From positions 4,600,001 through 4,664,000 of the forward strand of contig NZ_JAUTAU010000001.1 in assembly GCF_030818775.1 (NCBI RefSeq): a stretch of DNA of 64,000 nucleotides, given 5' to 3'. Shown here piece by piece: positions 36,767 through 45,572 of this stretch. Origin of the DNA: Bacillus sp. SORGH_AS_0510 (GTDB lineage Bacteria; Bacillota; Bacilli; Bacillales; Cytobacillaceae). The first letter of the stretch is position 1; each line of letters starts with the position of its first letter. The translations under genes were made by a program, and so were the position numbers. Below the pieces are notes generated by a model that was not told where the DNA came from, searched no databases, and was given only the letters and a program-made list of their open reading frames with translations.

Positions 36767-37105
36767 AATCAAACGTTTGATTAGTTTTTCAAAAACTGGC
36801 CTCTTGTCTAGGCAACTTTTAATCAAACGTTTGATTAGTTTTTCAAAAACTAACCTCTTGTCTAGACATCTTTTAATCAAACGTTTGATTAGTTTTTTAA
36901 AAATGGCACTTCTTGTCTAGACATCTTTTAATCAAACGTTTGATTAGTTTTTCAAAAACAGCCATCCTGTCTAGACATCTTTTAATCAAACGTTTGATTA
37001 GTTTTAAAAAACTAGCCTCTTGTCTAGACATCTTTTAATCAAACGTTTGATTAGTTTTTCAAAAACGGCCTCTTGTCTAGACATCTTTTAATCAAACGTT
37101 TGATT
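36767..37105. repeat. tandem array of a 16-bp palindrome AATCAAACGTTTGATT (7 units)
   Basis: Perfect palindromes at 36767, 36821, 36875, 36930, 36984, 37037 and 37090, so steps of 53-55 bp. The 37-bp spacers are conserved too (TCTTGTCTAGACATC). The array fills the whole gap between the convergent DedA and NRDE genes. The palindrome looks like a TetR- or LacI-type operator; a 14-bp core copy lies upstream of tcyP at 41321. It may also serve as the bidirectional terminator of both genes. Confidence 0.9.
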
Positions 37106-37111
37106 AGTTTT

Positions 37112-37867
37112 TCAGAGGTCCACCTTAAAGCTTCGTTCATTTACCCTCCCATTAGAAAATACCCGCTCCACATAATCCATCTCGTTTCCCGACATTAACA
37201 AAACGGTAGAGCTCCGTGTCCCGTAATGTTCACTTTGAATAAACAATGGCGAAAGCAATCTTTCCCACTCTAACGATACACCCGTGTTTGGAAGAAACTC
37301 ATCTGGGGCAGGATCTGCTTGTTGAAGAAGTGCCATCAGCTCCTCAACTAGGTTTTCTAAATCCCCTGTGATGATATCGGACAAACCTTCCTTCCCTCTT
37401 TTCACCTTCGGCCATTGTGTATTTAACAGATGATTGCTGACACCGTAGATACCAGGCTCCAACCGTTGAAGCTCTTGTCCCATATTGGAGTAATAGTAGA
37501 GCTCGTTCTGATCCCCCGCTAGAAGATTATAACCGGGAAACTGATGCTGACGGCTAGCGAGCCCCTGCATATATTCCTTCAGATTGCCACCGTATGTTAA
37601 AGCATCTGCCACCAATTCCCCGCGGGATAGTTTGCCTACTGTTATTTCCTTTGGATTCCGATAATTGGTTAGCGCTGCAAACCTTCCTGAAGTGGTAACT
37701 CCCATCCATGTACCCATTTTCTCTAAATCGCGACCTGCCAGGATTGTTGGGTTATCCTCCCAGTAATGAATTGGAGCAGTTGGACGTCGATAAAATTCAT
37801 CGCGATTGGCAGCCACAATCAGTGGATATTGCGGATGGACTTTGTAAGCAAATAATATTAAGCACAT
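37112..37867 (-). CDS. NRDE family protein (TANGO2-like)
   Basis: 251 residues. It starts MCLILFAYKVHPQYPLIVAANRDEFYRRPTAP, where the NRDE motif names the family, and keeps LAGRDLEKMGTWMGV and FAALTNYRNP. A catalytic-type Cys at position 2 recalls the N-terminal nucleophile hydrolases, but no activity is established. The eukaryotic relative TANGO2 is tied to haem and Golgi handling; the bacterial role is unknown. Single gene ending beside the palindrome array. Confidence 0.88.
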   Translation of the reverse strand: MCLILFAYKVHPQYPLIVAANRDEFYRRPTAPIHYWEDNPTILAGRDLEKMGTWMGVTTSGRFAALTNYRNPKEITVGKLSRGELVADALTYGGNLKEYMQGLASRQHQFPGYNLLAGDQNELYYYSNMGQELQRLEPGIYGVSNHLLNTQWPKVKRGKEGLSDIITGDLENLVEELMALLQQADPAPDEFLPNTGVSLEWERLLSPLFIQSEHYGTRSSTVLLMSGNEMDYVERVFSNGRVNERSFKVDL

Positions 37868-37905
37868 GGTCTATCACTGCCTTTTGTAAAATTACGAGGA
37901 TATTT

Positions 37906-38454
37906 CTATTTGATTAATTCCTTACGCTTCAGAATCATCTTTTTAATCAGGCGTATCTGCCCTCTATGACTCAACTCATCTTCAAATACATGAAACCACT
38001 TAAAGAAATTATTAGCCGGACGATTCCACCAAAACGGAGCTTGCTCAAATAGCCATTCGTCTGATAGCGTTTTAAACGTTTCGATGGTCTCACTTCTTAC
38101 CTGTTCTAATTTATCTAGATAATACTCTAGCGGGTTCCCTTTAATCTGCTCTCTGGCATGCATTCCTAAATCCAAGGCAGGATTCAAATCACTTTCCTCT
38201 TCATCAGTTAGGTCGCGATTTTCAAAAGTTACAATTTGATACGCTTTTTCAACAGAAGCCATGTGTGCTAATAGCATTCCAATAGAATTAGCTTCTTCAT
38301 CAAAAAGAAAATCTAAATCTTCTATTGTTAAGTCTTTTACAGCTTCCAAAGTTGTTTGCCTGGTATAGTTCATCATCGATACTAATTTACTAAATTCTAG
38401 GCCTAAGTCTTCTTTTTGATCTATTACATATAATGTTTGATTATCAACTTTCAA
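37906..38454 (-). CDS. DinB-family protein (four-helix bundle)
   Basis: About 182 residues. The DinB/YfiT-like bundle has the metal-site histidines in LLAHMASVEKAYQ (near residue 83) and VFEDELSHRGQIRLIKK (near 160), as in the family. Role unknown; members include thiol transferases. I prefer TTG at 38454 because GGAGG lies 8 bp upstream; an ATG at 38466 and another at 38502 lack a ribosome site. It ends 38 bp before the NRDE gene on the same strand. Confidence 0.8.
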   Translation of the reverse strand: MKVDNQTLYVIDQKEDLGLEFSKLVSMMNYTRQTTLEAVKDLTIEDLDFLFDEEANSIGMLLAHMASVEKAYQIVTFENRDLTDEEESDLNPALDLGMHAREQIKGNPLEYYLDKLEQVRSETIETFKTLSDEWLFEQAPFWWNRPANNFFKWFHVFEDELSHRGQIRLIKKMILKRKELIK

Positions 38455-38609
38455 TTCATTGACCTCCATTTGGAAAAATAATGAAATAATATTATTCGAC
38501 ATTTTGGTGAAAAATCCTTTAATTAAGGTGTAATTATGTATTTACGCTAAATCGTGTTAAACTAACCATCGACTAATAGTTAATTTTATTTAAATAATGG
38601 AGTGGTTAG

Positions 38610-38777
38610 ATGAGTAAAGCAAAAGCCAAAAGTGGTACAGGTAGGGGAACCGGTAAGAAGGGCTGGAACCGTTGGCAATCAAGTGCTAACAAAGCCAAAA
38701 GCGCCAAGCCCTATGTCAGCAAGGGGACTAAAAGAGCAGCTGATGTAAAAACTACTGATCAAACCTCAGATAAATAG
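38610..38777 (+). CDS. small basic protein, function unknown (55 residues)
   Basis: A 55-residue frame: MSKAKAKSGTGRGTGKKG, then WNRWQSSANKAKSAKPYV, ending in a Ser/Thr/Lys tail. It is rich in Lys, Ser and Gly, with a net positive charge and no hydrophobic stretch. GGAGTGG sits at good spacing before the ATG and the codons are normal, so I take it as a real gene. Bacilli encode many small basic proteins of this kind, sometimes sporulation-linked. No function is assigned. Confidence 0.7.
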   Translation: MSKAKAKSGTGRGTGKKGWNRWQSSANKAKSAKPYVSKGTKRAADVKTTDQTSDK

Positions 38778-38888
38778 TCTTTTCTGGTTCGATTAGTACC
38801 TGCCAGTAATTCTCATTAGAATCTTTGATGAAAACTCGCCATGTTGGAAATGATAAGGACGATATAACCAACATAGGAGGTATTTGTA

Positions 38889-39122
38889 ATGTCTGAATTA
38901 GAGCCTTTTGAATACGAAACAGGCACCGCTATTCGTGACTATGACATTATTGATATTACATCGACTACAAATGGATATGAAGTACTGCTGGATATTAACT
39001 TAGATAGCGGGTACTCGCTAACAAAGACCAAGTTAGAAATTACCCATGAGGATTTACAAGGATATGAAACAAGCGAGATAGAAGAGGGTATTAAATATGC
39101 TTTAGGGTTCTTTGGAGAATAG
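38889..39122 (+). CDS. small acidic protein, function unknown (77 residues)
   Basis: 77 residues with a strongly acidic character (MSELEPFEYETGTAIRDYD..., ending IEEGIKYALGFFGE). Strong ribosome site AGGAGG 8 bp before ATG. Beta-strand-like YEVLLDINLDSGYSLTKTKLEI is followed by a helix. No family is recognised. It follows the small basic gene by 111 bp on the same strand. Confidence 0.75.
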   Translation: MSELEPFEYETGTAIRDYDIIDITSTTNGYEVLLDINLDSGYSLTKTKLEITHEDLQGYETSEIEEGIKYALGFFGE

Positions 39123-39247
39123 GTTCTTACCTTCTAACTTACTGCTACTTTCTAGTCTTACCTATATATAATCTTTACACGCTCTTAACATTAAGTTAAG
39201 AAAACCCCTCTTTATTTTTAATACAATGAAGTAAAGGGGGGCGAAAA

Positions 39248-39781
39248 ATGTCTAGAGAATTGCTGGAATTATTTTACGGTTTTGATTGTCGAGTGTTGCA
39301 AAAGGTCAACCGTCATTTTGATAAAAAGCTGTTAAATTTCTTCTTCCGGATCATTACATGTTTGGGAGGAGCAGATTTTACCATTGCATCGACACTGCTT
39401 CTCATTCTTTTATCGACAGGCGAAGCCCGATTAACGGCTATCAGCAGTGCACTAGCTTTATCTGCGAGTCATATACCTGTCCATATTATAAAAGAGACCC
39501 TTCCTCGAAAAAGACCCTATCTAATGATTGAAAAAACCAAAACTCATGAAAACCCATTACAAGACCATTCTTTTCCTTCGGGGCATACAACCGCTATTTT
39601 TTCCGTTGTGATTCCCTACATCCTATTCTTACCACACCTTTCGTTTATCTTAATACCTTTAGCGATATTAGTAGGTATATCAAGAATATACCTTGGCTTA
39701 CACTACCCATCAGACGTTATCGCCGGTGCCTTCCTCGGAACAATTATAGCCCTTATCAGCTTTTGTATATTACTGACATAA
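39248..39781 (+). CDS. PAP2-family phosphatase
   Basis: 177 residues. The three-part phosphatase motif is complete: KETLPRKRPY (C1), SFPSGHTTAIF (C2) and SRIYLGLHYPSDVIAG (C3, catalytic His). About four membrane helices follow each other. Likely substrate is a lipid phosphate such as undecaprenyl pyrophosphate or phosphatidylglycerol phosphate. The start follows AAAGGGGGGCG. Monocistronic, ending at a palindromic repeat. Confidence 0.88.
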   Translation: MSRELLELFYGFDCRVLQKVNRHFDKKLLNFFFRIITCLGGADFTIASTLLLILLSTGEARLTAISSALALSASHIPVHIIKETLPRKRPYLMIEKTKTHENPLQDHSFPSGHTTAIFSVVIPYILFLPHLSFILIPLAILVGISRIYLGLHYPSDVIAGAFLGTIIALISFCILLT

Positions 39782-39790
39782 ACACTTTAA

Positions 39791-39832
39791 GGTGTCAGGC
39801 ACCACCGAAAGAATCTTGTGGTGCCTGACACC
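39791..39832. repeat. GGTGTCAGGCACC palindrome, full copy
   Basis: Arms at 39791-39803 and 39820-39832 around ACCGAAAGAATCTTGT. It lies 10 bp after the PAP2 stop and just before the tcyP stop, between convergent genes, so it can act as terminator for both. Confidence 0.88.
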
Positions 39833-39839
39833 TCATTTA

Positions 39840-41222
39840 TTATGCTTCAACGATGTCCGGTTGTTGGTATGTTTCGTGGTCGAATTCGCCTGTTGCTTTG
39901 CTTGTTAGGACGCCTGCCGTCATGGCTCCACTGACGTTTAGTGCTGTACGACCCATGTCAATTAACGGCTCTACTGAAATAAGCAAACCGACAATGGCAA
40001 TAGGCAGGTTCATAATAGAAAGGACAATAAGGGCTGCAAAAGTAGCACCGCCGCCAACTCCGGCAACACCGAATGAACTAATCGCAACTACTAGAATGAG
40101 CGTAAGAATAAATGATACACTTGTTGGATCTACTCCTGCCGCTGGTGCGACCATTACTGCAAGCATGGCTGGGTAAATACCGGCACAACCGTTCTGACCG
40201 ATGGATAGCCCGAATGAACCGGCAAAGTTTGCAATCCCTTCGGAAACGCCCAAATCTTTTGTTTGTGTTTTGATCGTCATCGGCAGTGTTCCTGCACTCG
40301 TACGTGAAGTAAACGCAAAGGTTAAGGTTGGAAGCCCCTTTTTCACATAATTCTTAGGGTTTAATTTTGCAAACGAAAGTAGTAATAGATGAACAATAAA
40401 CATGACAATCAACGCTACGTAGGAAGCGATGACAAACTTTCCTAGTTTGGCAATAGCATCATAATCACTCGTTGCCGCAACCCTTGTGATAATGGCTAAA
40501 ATACCATATGGAGTGAGGCGCAAAATGAGAGTTACCACCCTCATGGTAATAGAATATGCGGTATCTATGATCCTAGCGAAAAACTCTGCATGCTCAGATT
40601 CTTTCCGCTTGACCCCAAGGTAAGCAATCCCGATAAAGACAGAAAAGATAACGACGGCAATCGTAGATGTTGGGCGCGCCCCTGTTAAATCCTGAAATGG
40701 ATTACTTGGAATAAGCTCAACAATCTGCTGTGGCAGTGTCATATTTTCCACGCCCGCCACACGTTCTTCAAGCTGAGCATTTCTCGCTTTCTCTGCATCT
40801 CCTTCGTTTAATTGAATCCCGTCAAGGCCAAATCCTAAGGCAGAACCAATCCCGATGGCTGCAGAAATAGCTGTTGTACCAAGTAAAAGACCAATGACAA
40901 GAAAGCTAATCTTCCCGATATTTTTCGTTAATTTCAATTTGGTAAAAGCTGCAACAATACTAATAAATACTAGCGGCATAACCACCATTTGCAGTAACTT
41001 AACATATCCATATCCTACAATGTTAAACCAATCGATGGTCCCTGTTGTCACTTCATGTGTGGTGCCATAAATCCAATGAATAGCGAAACCAAAGACAATC
41101 CCTAAACCTAATGCAGTAAAAACACGTTTAGAAAAAGAGACGTGTTTCTTTTGCATCATGAATAAACCATACATGAGTGCAAATAAAACGAGGATATTCA
41201 CAATAATAAGAAGGGCGTTCAT
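39840..41222 (-). CDS. tcyP: L-cystine:Na+/H+ symporter TcyP
   Basis: 460 residues of the dicarboxylate/amino acid:cation symporter fold. It shows VVMPLVFISIVAAFTKLKLTK near 80, the hallmark TFAFTSRTSAGTLP near 300, and IGQNGCAGIYPAMLA near 345, matching B. subtilis TcyP almost motif for motif, and no glutamate-specific signature. It would import cystine as a sulphur source. AGGAGGAA precedes the ATG. A 14-bp palindrome lies about 100 bp upstream. Confidence 0.92.
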   Translation of the reverse strand: MNALLIIVNILVLFALMYGLFMMQKKHVSFSKRVFTALGLGIVFGFAIHWIYGTTHEVTTGTIDWFNIVGYGYVKLLQMVVMPLVFISIVAAFTKLKLTKNIGKISFLVIGLLLGTTAISAAIGIGSALGFGLDGIQLNEGDAEKARNAQLEERVAGVENMTLPQQIVELIPSNPFQDLTGARPTSTIAVVIFSVFIGIAYLGVKRKESEHAEFFARIIDTAYSITMRVVTLILRLTPYGILAIITRVAATSDYDAIAKLGKFVIASYVALIVMFIVHLLLLSFAKLNPKNYVKKGLPTLTFAFTSRTSAGTLPMTIKTQTKDLGVSEGIANFAGSFGLSIGQNGCAGIYPAMLAVMVAPAAGVDPTSVSFILTLILVVAISSFGVAGVGGGATFAALIVLSIMNLPIAIVGLLISVEPLIDMGRTALNVSGAMTAGVLTSKATGEFDHETYQQPDIVEA

Positions 41223-41320
41223 TATATTCCTCCTCTAAATTTGTAATATTTTCCAACACATACATTCCAATGAGTCAAGTCGGAATTACAAATGAACAAA
41301 CCACCAACAGAATCAAAACC

Positions 41321-41334
41321 ATCAAACGTTTGAT
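41321..41334. promoter_or_regulatory. palindrome ATCAAACGTTTGAT upstream of tcyP
   Basis: A perfect 14-bp palindrome in the tcyP upstream region, identical to the core of the seven palindromes at 36767-37105. Likely an operator for a TetR/LacI-type repressor; the regulator is not in sight. Confidence 0.5.
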
Positions 41335-41385
41335 ATTACATACATATGTACTGTAAGGACATTAAATACCAACGACCCAAAAAAA

Positions 41386-41435
41386 GGTGTCAGGCACCGT
41401 CCATGGACATTTGTCCACGAGCGGTGCCTGACACC
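41386..41435. repeat. GGTGTCAGGCACC palindrome, full copy
   Basis: Arms at 41386-41398 and 41423-41435 around GTCCATGGACATTTGTCCACGAGC. The loop is itself partly palindromic (TCCATGGA) and closely resembles that of the copy at 46287. It lies at the 3' end of the sigma-54 activator gene and may act as its terminator. Confidence 0.88.
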
Positions 41436-41438
41436 CAA

Positions 41439-42860
41439 TTACTTAATCTCATAGATTTTACATTTTTCATAAAAGCTTGTTTTTCCTATTTTCAGGAGCT
41501 TGGCAGCTTCTTGTTTATTTCCATTAGTAACGTCCAACGCTTTTAGAATAGCTTTTCTTTCGGCCAGTGCCAATACTTCTTTTAAAGGGACAATCGGTGC
41601 CGAATTGAATTCCATTGGCTCGATGCTGACCGTTGGGGAATCATTCTTAGAGGTACTTTCCGGCTCTAAATCACGTAAATATAATGGCAAATGAACAACC
41701 TCAATGGTTTTTCCATCAAGGACATTGATCGTTCGTTCGAGAACATTCTCGAGTTCGCGAATGTTACCCGGCCAAGAATGCTGCATGAGTCTTTCTTTTA
41801 CCTCTAGGGAAAGCTCTATCCCTTTGCGGTAAAATTTCTTCTCCAGCTTTTTTAATAAATTGCTGGAGATGTGCGGAATATCCTCTCTTCTTTTTCTTAG
41901 AGGGGGGATTTCTATTTTTATGACATATAATCGGTAGTATAAATCCTGACGGAACTTTCCTTCCTCTACCAGCTTTTCTAAATTGCGATGAGTCGCAGCA
42001 ATGATTCTCACATCAACAGGAATCGATTTTTGACCGCCAACCCGTTGTATTTCTTTTTCCTGCAGCACCCGCAAAAGTTTGCTTTGCATCGCAAGTGGCA
42101 TGTCCCCAATTTCATCTAGAAAAAGGGTACCATTGTTTGCTATTTCAAACTGTCCTTTCTTGCCCCCTTTTTTCGCGCCTGTAAAGGCCCCCTCTTCATA
42201 CCCAAACAGCTCTGATTCTAGTAAATGTTCAGGAATAGAAGCGCAGTTGATGGCCACAAATGGCATTGATTCTCGCGTACTATTATTATGTATAGCGTGG
42301 GCAAATAACTCTTTACCCGTCCCGGATTCTCCTATTAACAAAACCGATGAGTGGCTCTCGGAAATTCTCTCTGCCAGTTTCTTTGCTGCTAAAAAGGCAG
42401 GGCTATTTCCAATTAAATCGGTAAATTGATACTTACTTTTCAATTCTTTTTCAACTTTTGTTTTATAATATTTTAGCTCTTCTACAAGTCTTTGTATTTT
42501 CGTTTTATACATCCGCCATTCTTCTGGCGTTCGAAACATGACGGTTCCTAAAGCGCCAACCCTCTCCCCATCCACAATCAAAGGGTACCGGTTAGCAATC
42601 ATTTCACTACCATTGATGGGGTGCAGTGAAGCAAGCTCTTTTTGACCTGTTTTTGCAACGATATGCATGCGGGTATTTTCAATGACCTCTTCCACTGGCC
42701 GGTTAAGAGCATCCTCCACCGTCGTTCCCAAAAAATTGCAATAAGCCTCATTGATATAAAGAATAATACCCTCTCGATCAACCACTACAATTCGTTCTGC
42801 TAATAGATTAATAATTTGCTCATGCCAATTATAGGGGATATTCTCAAATCCTCGGTACAT
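41439..42860 (-). CDS. sigma-54-dependent activator with PAS domain
   Basis: 473 residues. An N-terminal PAS domain (ERIVVVDREGIILYINEAY, about 20-110), a linker, and the AAA+ sigma-54 interaction domain with Walker A GESGTGKE, the sigma-54 contact loop GAFTGA and Walker B TLFLDEIGDMP are followed by a Fis-type helix-turn-helix (NKQEAAKLLKIGKTSFYEKCK) at the end. It resembles BkdR/RocR-type activators. The neighbouring hydroxybutyrate operon carries a matching -24/-12 promoter and three palindromes, so it almost certainly drives that operon. Confidence 0.92.
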   Translation of the reverse strand: MYRGFENIPYNWHEQIINLLAERIVVVDREGIILYINEAYCNFLGTTVEDALNRPVEEVIENTRMHIVAKTGQKELASLHPINGSEMIANRYPLIVDGERVGALGTVMFRTPEEWRMYKTKIQRLVEELKYYKTKVEKELKSKYQFTDLIGNSPAFLAAKKLAERISESHSSVLLIGESGTGKELFAHAIHNNSTRESMPFVAINCASIPEHLLESELFGYEEGAFTGAKKGGKKGQFEIANNGTLFLDEIGDMPLAMQSKLLRVLQEKEIQRVGGQKSIPVDVRIIAATHRNLEKLVEEGKFRQDLYYRLYVIKIEIPPLRKRREDIPHISSNLLKKLEKKFYRKGIELSLEVKERLMQHSWPGNIRELENVLERTINVLDGKTIEVVHLPLYLRDLEPESTSKNDSPTVSIEPMEFNSAPIVPLKEVLALAERKAILKALDVTNGNKQEAAKLLKIGKTSFYEKCKIYEIK

Positions 42861-42916
42861 TCTTTTCCCACCCTTACCACACTAGATATATTAATTATAC
42901 CAAATATACTGACAAA

Positions 42917-42952
42917 GGGGTCAGACCCCACTTAAAAGTGGTGCCTGACCCC
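42917..42952. repeat. variant palindrome (GGGGTCAGACCCC / GGTGCCTGACCCC)
   Basis: Arms at 42917-42929 and 42940-42952 around ACTTAAAAGT, a relative of the GGTGTCAGGCACC family with altered ends (GGGG/CCCC). It lies between the dehydrogenase and the activator gene, so it may end the permease-dehydrogenase transcript. Confidence 0.75.
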
Positions 42953-42958
42953 TCTTCA

Positions 42959-43744
42959 TTATTGAGCGGTATATCCGCCATCCAGGATGACGGCCTGGCC
43001 GGTAATGCCTCTTCCTTTATCACTTGCTAAAAAGACCGCATAATCCGCAATTTCCGAAACAGATAATAGCCTTCTCTGTGGAACAAGCGGATAAATTACT
43101 TCCTCAAGGACACGATCTAAGCTTACATTTCGGGTTTTCGCCAAATCCCCCAATTGGTTTCTCACGAGCGGAGTATCGACGTAACCAGGACATAAAGCAT
43201 TGACAGTTATTCCATCCGCTGCTCCCTCTAATGCCGCTACCTTCGTTAAACCAATGACCCCGTGCTTGGCACTGTTATAAGCTGCTTTCCCAGCAAAGCC
43301 GATCACGCCATTAATGGAAGCCATATTGATGACTCTGCCAAAGCCTTGTTTTTTCATGAGTGGAAACACATGCTTGATGCCGATAAACGGTGCGGTTAAC
43401 ATGATTTTGACAAGTAACTCGAACTTTTCAGTCGGAAACTCCTCAATAGGAGACACATACTGCATTCCAGCATTATTCACTAAAATATCGATACTGCCAA
43501 ATGTCTGGTAAGCAAGCTCCAGGCTATTTTTAAAAGCTTCTTCATCCGTTACATCACATGGAGCAGCTAGTGCTTCAAAACCTTGCTCCCTTAACTCAGA
43601 AGCTACTTCTTCGCTCTTGACCGCGTTTAAATCGGAAATAACGACTTTTGCGCCTTCTTGTACAAAAGTTTTTGCGATTTCTAACCCAATTCCACTTGCA
43701 GATCCAGTAATAAATGCTGTTTTTCCTTCTAATGACTGTCTCAT
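42959..43744 (-). CDS. 3-hydroxybutyrate dehydrogenase (SDR family)
   Basis: 261 residues. Classical short-chain dehydrogenase with TGSASGIGLEIA (NAD binding), NNAGMQ, catalytic Ser in NMASINGV and the YNSAKHG Tyr-Lys pair, followed by CPGYVDTPLVRNQL, which is typical of D-3-hydroxybutyrate dehydrogenases. It would convert 3-hydroxybutyrate to acetoacetate with NAD+. AAGGAGG precedes ATG. It is downstream of a GntP permease by 37 bp and shares its sigma-54 promoter. Confidence 0.88.
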   Translation of the reverse strand: MRQSLEGKTAFITGSASGIGLEIAKTFVQEGAKVVISDLNAVKSEEVASELREQGFEALAAPCDVTDEEAFKNSLELAYQTFGSIDILVNNAGMQYVSPIEEFPTEKFELLVKIMLTAPFIGIKHVFPLMKKQGFGRVINMASINGVIGFAGKAAYNSAKHGVIGLTKVAALEGAADGITVNALCPGYVDTPLVRNQLGDLAKTRNVSLDRVLEEVIYPLVPQRRLLSVSEIADYAVFLASDKGRGITGQAVILDGGYTAQ

Positions 43745-43781
43745 ACGAGATCCTCCTTAAAAGCTATTCAATAATGACTCA

Positions 43782-45218
43782 TTAAATGATGTTAAACATA
43801 GAGTAGATCGCGATAACAAAGAATACCGCTACTGTCTTAATGACGGTTACTGCGAAGATGTCACGGTAGGACTGCTTATGCGTCAAACCTGTAACAGCTA
43901 ACAGGGTAATAACGGCTCCATTATGCGGCAGTGTATCCATACCACCGGATGCCATCGCTACCACACGGTGCATGACTTCTGGAGGAATATTTGCAGCAGC
44001 AATCGCCTGATTGTACTTATCCGCCATCGCACCAAGCGCAATTCCCATTCCCCCAGATGCCGATCCAGTAATACCAGCAAGGGAACTCGTAGTGACAGCA
44101 CCATTAACAAGCGGATTTGTAAATGTACTTGAAATCGCATCACTGATTTTTGTAAACCCTGGAAGAGAAGAAATAACGCCACCAAAACCGTATTCTGCAC
44201 CTGTATTCATGGTCGCAAGTAACGCACCAGCAATACTTAGGTTTAAACCTTCTTTAAAGTTCACGGTTACACGTTTCCAATCAAACGCAAGGGATGTGAC
44301 GATCCCGACAACTAATGCCAGCTCAACTGCCCAAATTGCCGCTACTGCTGGTACATCGACCGTATATGCTTTTAAGCCGATAGCAGAAAAGTCAAACCCA
44401 TTCGGATACCATTTAGGAATATAGGTAATGAACAATTTATTTGTCACTCCTACAAGCACAAGAGGCACAAACGCCATGATTTGTCGTAGAACAGATTGTT
44501 GTGAAGTTAAATCTGGCACCGCTTCTTTTTCCTCTGCTTTTGCCAACTCCAAAGCGGATGCATTCTCTGCACCGAAGCCATAGTAGCCCTCGCCCGCTTT
44601 TTCTGCCTTTTTCCTTCTTGTTTCAAGATAGAGAAGTCCTAGACCTAAGACGAAGATAGCTCCGATAATACCAAGTGTTGGTGCTGCGTAGATATCTGTT
44701 TTGAAAAAGTTAATTGGGATAACGTTTTGGATTTGTGGTGTACCTGGTAATGCGTCCATCGTGAAGGTAAAAGCACCGAGAGCGATGGTTCCAGGGATTA
44801 AACGTTTTGGGATATTTGCTTCTCTAAACATTTGAGCAGCAAATGGATAGATAGCAAATACGGCTACGAATAAGCTTACGCCGCTATAGGTTAAAATTGC
44901 ACCTAGTAAAATGATAGTGAGCATCGCACGTTTGGCACCAACCCAACGGACAATTGTTTTAGCAATTGATTCAGCAATACCTGACATTTCAACAACTTTT
45001 CCAAAAATTGCTCCTAGTAAAAAGACAGGAAAATAAGATTTAATGAATCCGACCATTTTTTCCATAAATACACCGGAGAAAAACGGTAAAACATGACTTG
45101 GGTCAACAAGTAATACGGCTAAAAGGGCGCAAAGTGGTGCAAATAAAATAACTGAGAAACCACGGTACGCTACGAACATCAATAGCCCAAGCGACAAAAG
45201 AATAATAAATAATTGCAT
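43782..45218 (-). CDS. GntP-family permease, probable 3-hydroxybutyrate uptake
   Basis: 478 residues with about 12 hydrophobic helices. Family markers include ALGAFTFTMDALPGTPQIQN near 150 and SGGMDTLPHNGAVITLLAVTGL near the C terminus. GntP members carry gluconate or related hydroxy acids. Pairing with a 3-hydroxybutyrate dehydrogenase suggests hydroxybutyrate as substrate (inference). ATG is preceded by AAAGGGGG. First gene after the sigma-54 promoter. Confidence 0.88.
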   Translation of the reverse strand: MQLFIILLSLGLLMFVAYRGFSVILFAPLCALLAVLLVDPSHVLPFFSGVFMEKMVGFIKSYFPVFLLGAIFGKVVEMSGIAESIAKTIVRWVGAKRAMLTIILLGAILTYSGVSLFVAVFAIYPFAAQMFREANIPKRLIPGTIALGAFTFTMDALPGTPQIQNVIPINFFKTDIYAAPTLGIIGAIFVLGLGLLYLETRRKKAEKAGEGYYGFGAENASALELAKAEEKEAVPDLTSQQSVLRQIMAFVPLVLVGVTNKLFITYIPKWYPNGFDFSAIGLKAYTVDVPAVAAIWAVELALVVGIVTSLAFDWKRVTVNFKEGLNLSIAGALLATMNTGAEYGFGGVISSLPGFTKISDAISSTFTNPLVNGAVTTSSLAGITGSASGGMGIALGAMADKYNQAIAAANIPPEVMHRVVAMASGGMDTLPHNGAVITLLAVTGLTHKQSYRDIFAVTVIKTVAVFFVIAIYSMFNII

Positions 45219-45263
45219 GATAATCCCCCTTTGGATAATTTGAATAAGCTTCTGCTCCTCACC

Positions 45264-45279
45264 AGGTAAGCGTTTTCAA
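45264..45279. promoter_or_regulatory. probable CcpA cre site downstream of the sigma-54 promoter
   Basis: AGGTAAGCGTTTTCAA fits the consensus WTGNAARCGNWWWCAW except one base. It lies between the -12 element and the permease start, so CcpA could block elongation, as known for other sigma-54 catabolic operons in Bacillus. Confidence 0.55.
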
Positions 45280-45299
45280 TTTGAAGCTTGCTTATATAC

Positions 45300-45317
45300 T
45301 TGCAATTCTTGTGCCAA
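45300..45317 (-). promoter_or_regulatory. sigma-54 (-24/-12) promoter of the permease-dehydrogenase operon
   Basis: Minus strand TTGGCACAAGAATTGCAA: the -24 TTGGCAC and -12 TTGCA elements with 5-bp spacing fit the consensus TTGGCAC-N5-TTGCA exactly. Transcription would start near 45288, a 70-nt leader before the GntP gene. Confidence 0.9.
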
Positions 45318-45411
45318 AATTATAAATTTTTAAATAATTTACTCTAAACTCGTGGTTACATACTTTTTCACGTTAGTAATAAAATAAACACACTTATTCT
45401 TTCATACTACT

Positions 45412-45478
45412 TTCCGTAATTGCGGAAAATTTACTAGATTTAATTTCCAGAAAAGCGGAATTTTCCGTTTCTCCGGAA
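45412..45478. promoter_or_regulatory. three TTCC-N8-GGAA palindromes (enhancer sites)
   Basis: TTCCGTAATTGCGGAA (45412-45427), TTCCAGAAAAGCGGAA (45445-45460) and TTCCGTTTCTCCGGAA (45463-45478), all 16 bp. They lie about 95-160 bp upstream of the sigma-54 promoter, the right distance for sites of the activator encoded at 41439-42860. Confidence 0.75.
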
Positions 45479-45572
45479 TTTCGTCCGTTAAATCGGGTTC
45501 TTTTTTAACAATTATTATAAAAATCACTTATATTTACCGAATTTATGAATTACTAGTGGATCAAATCCCCGT

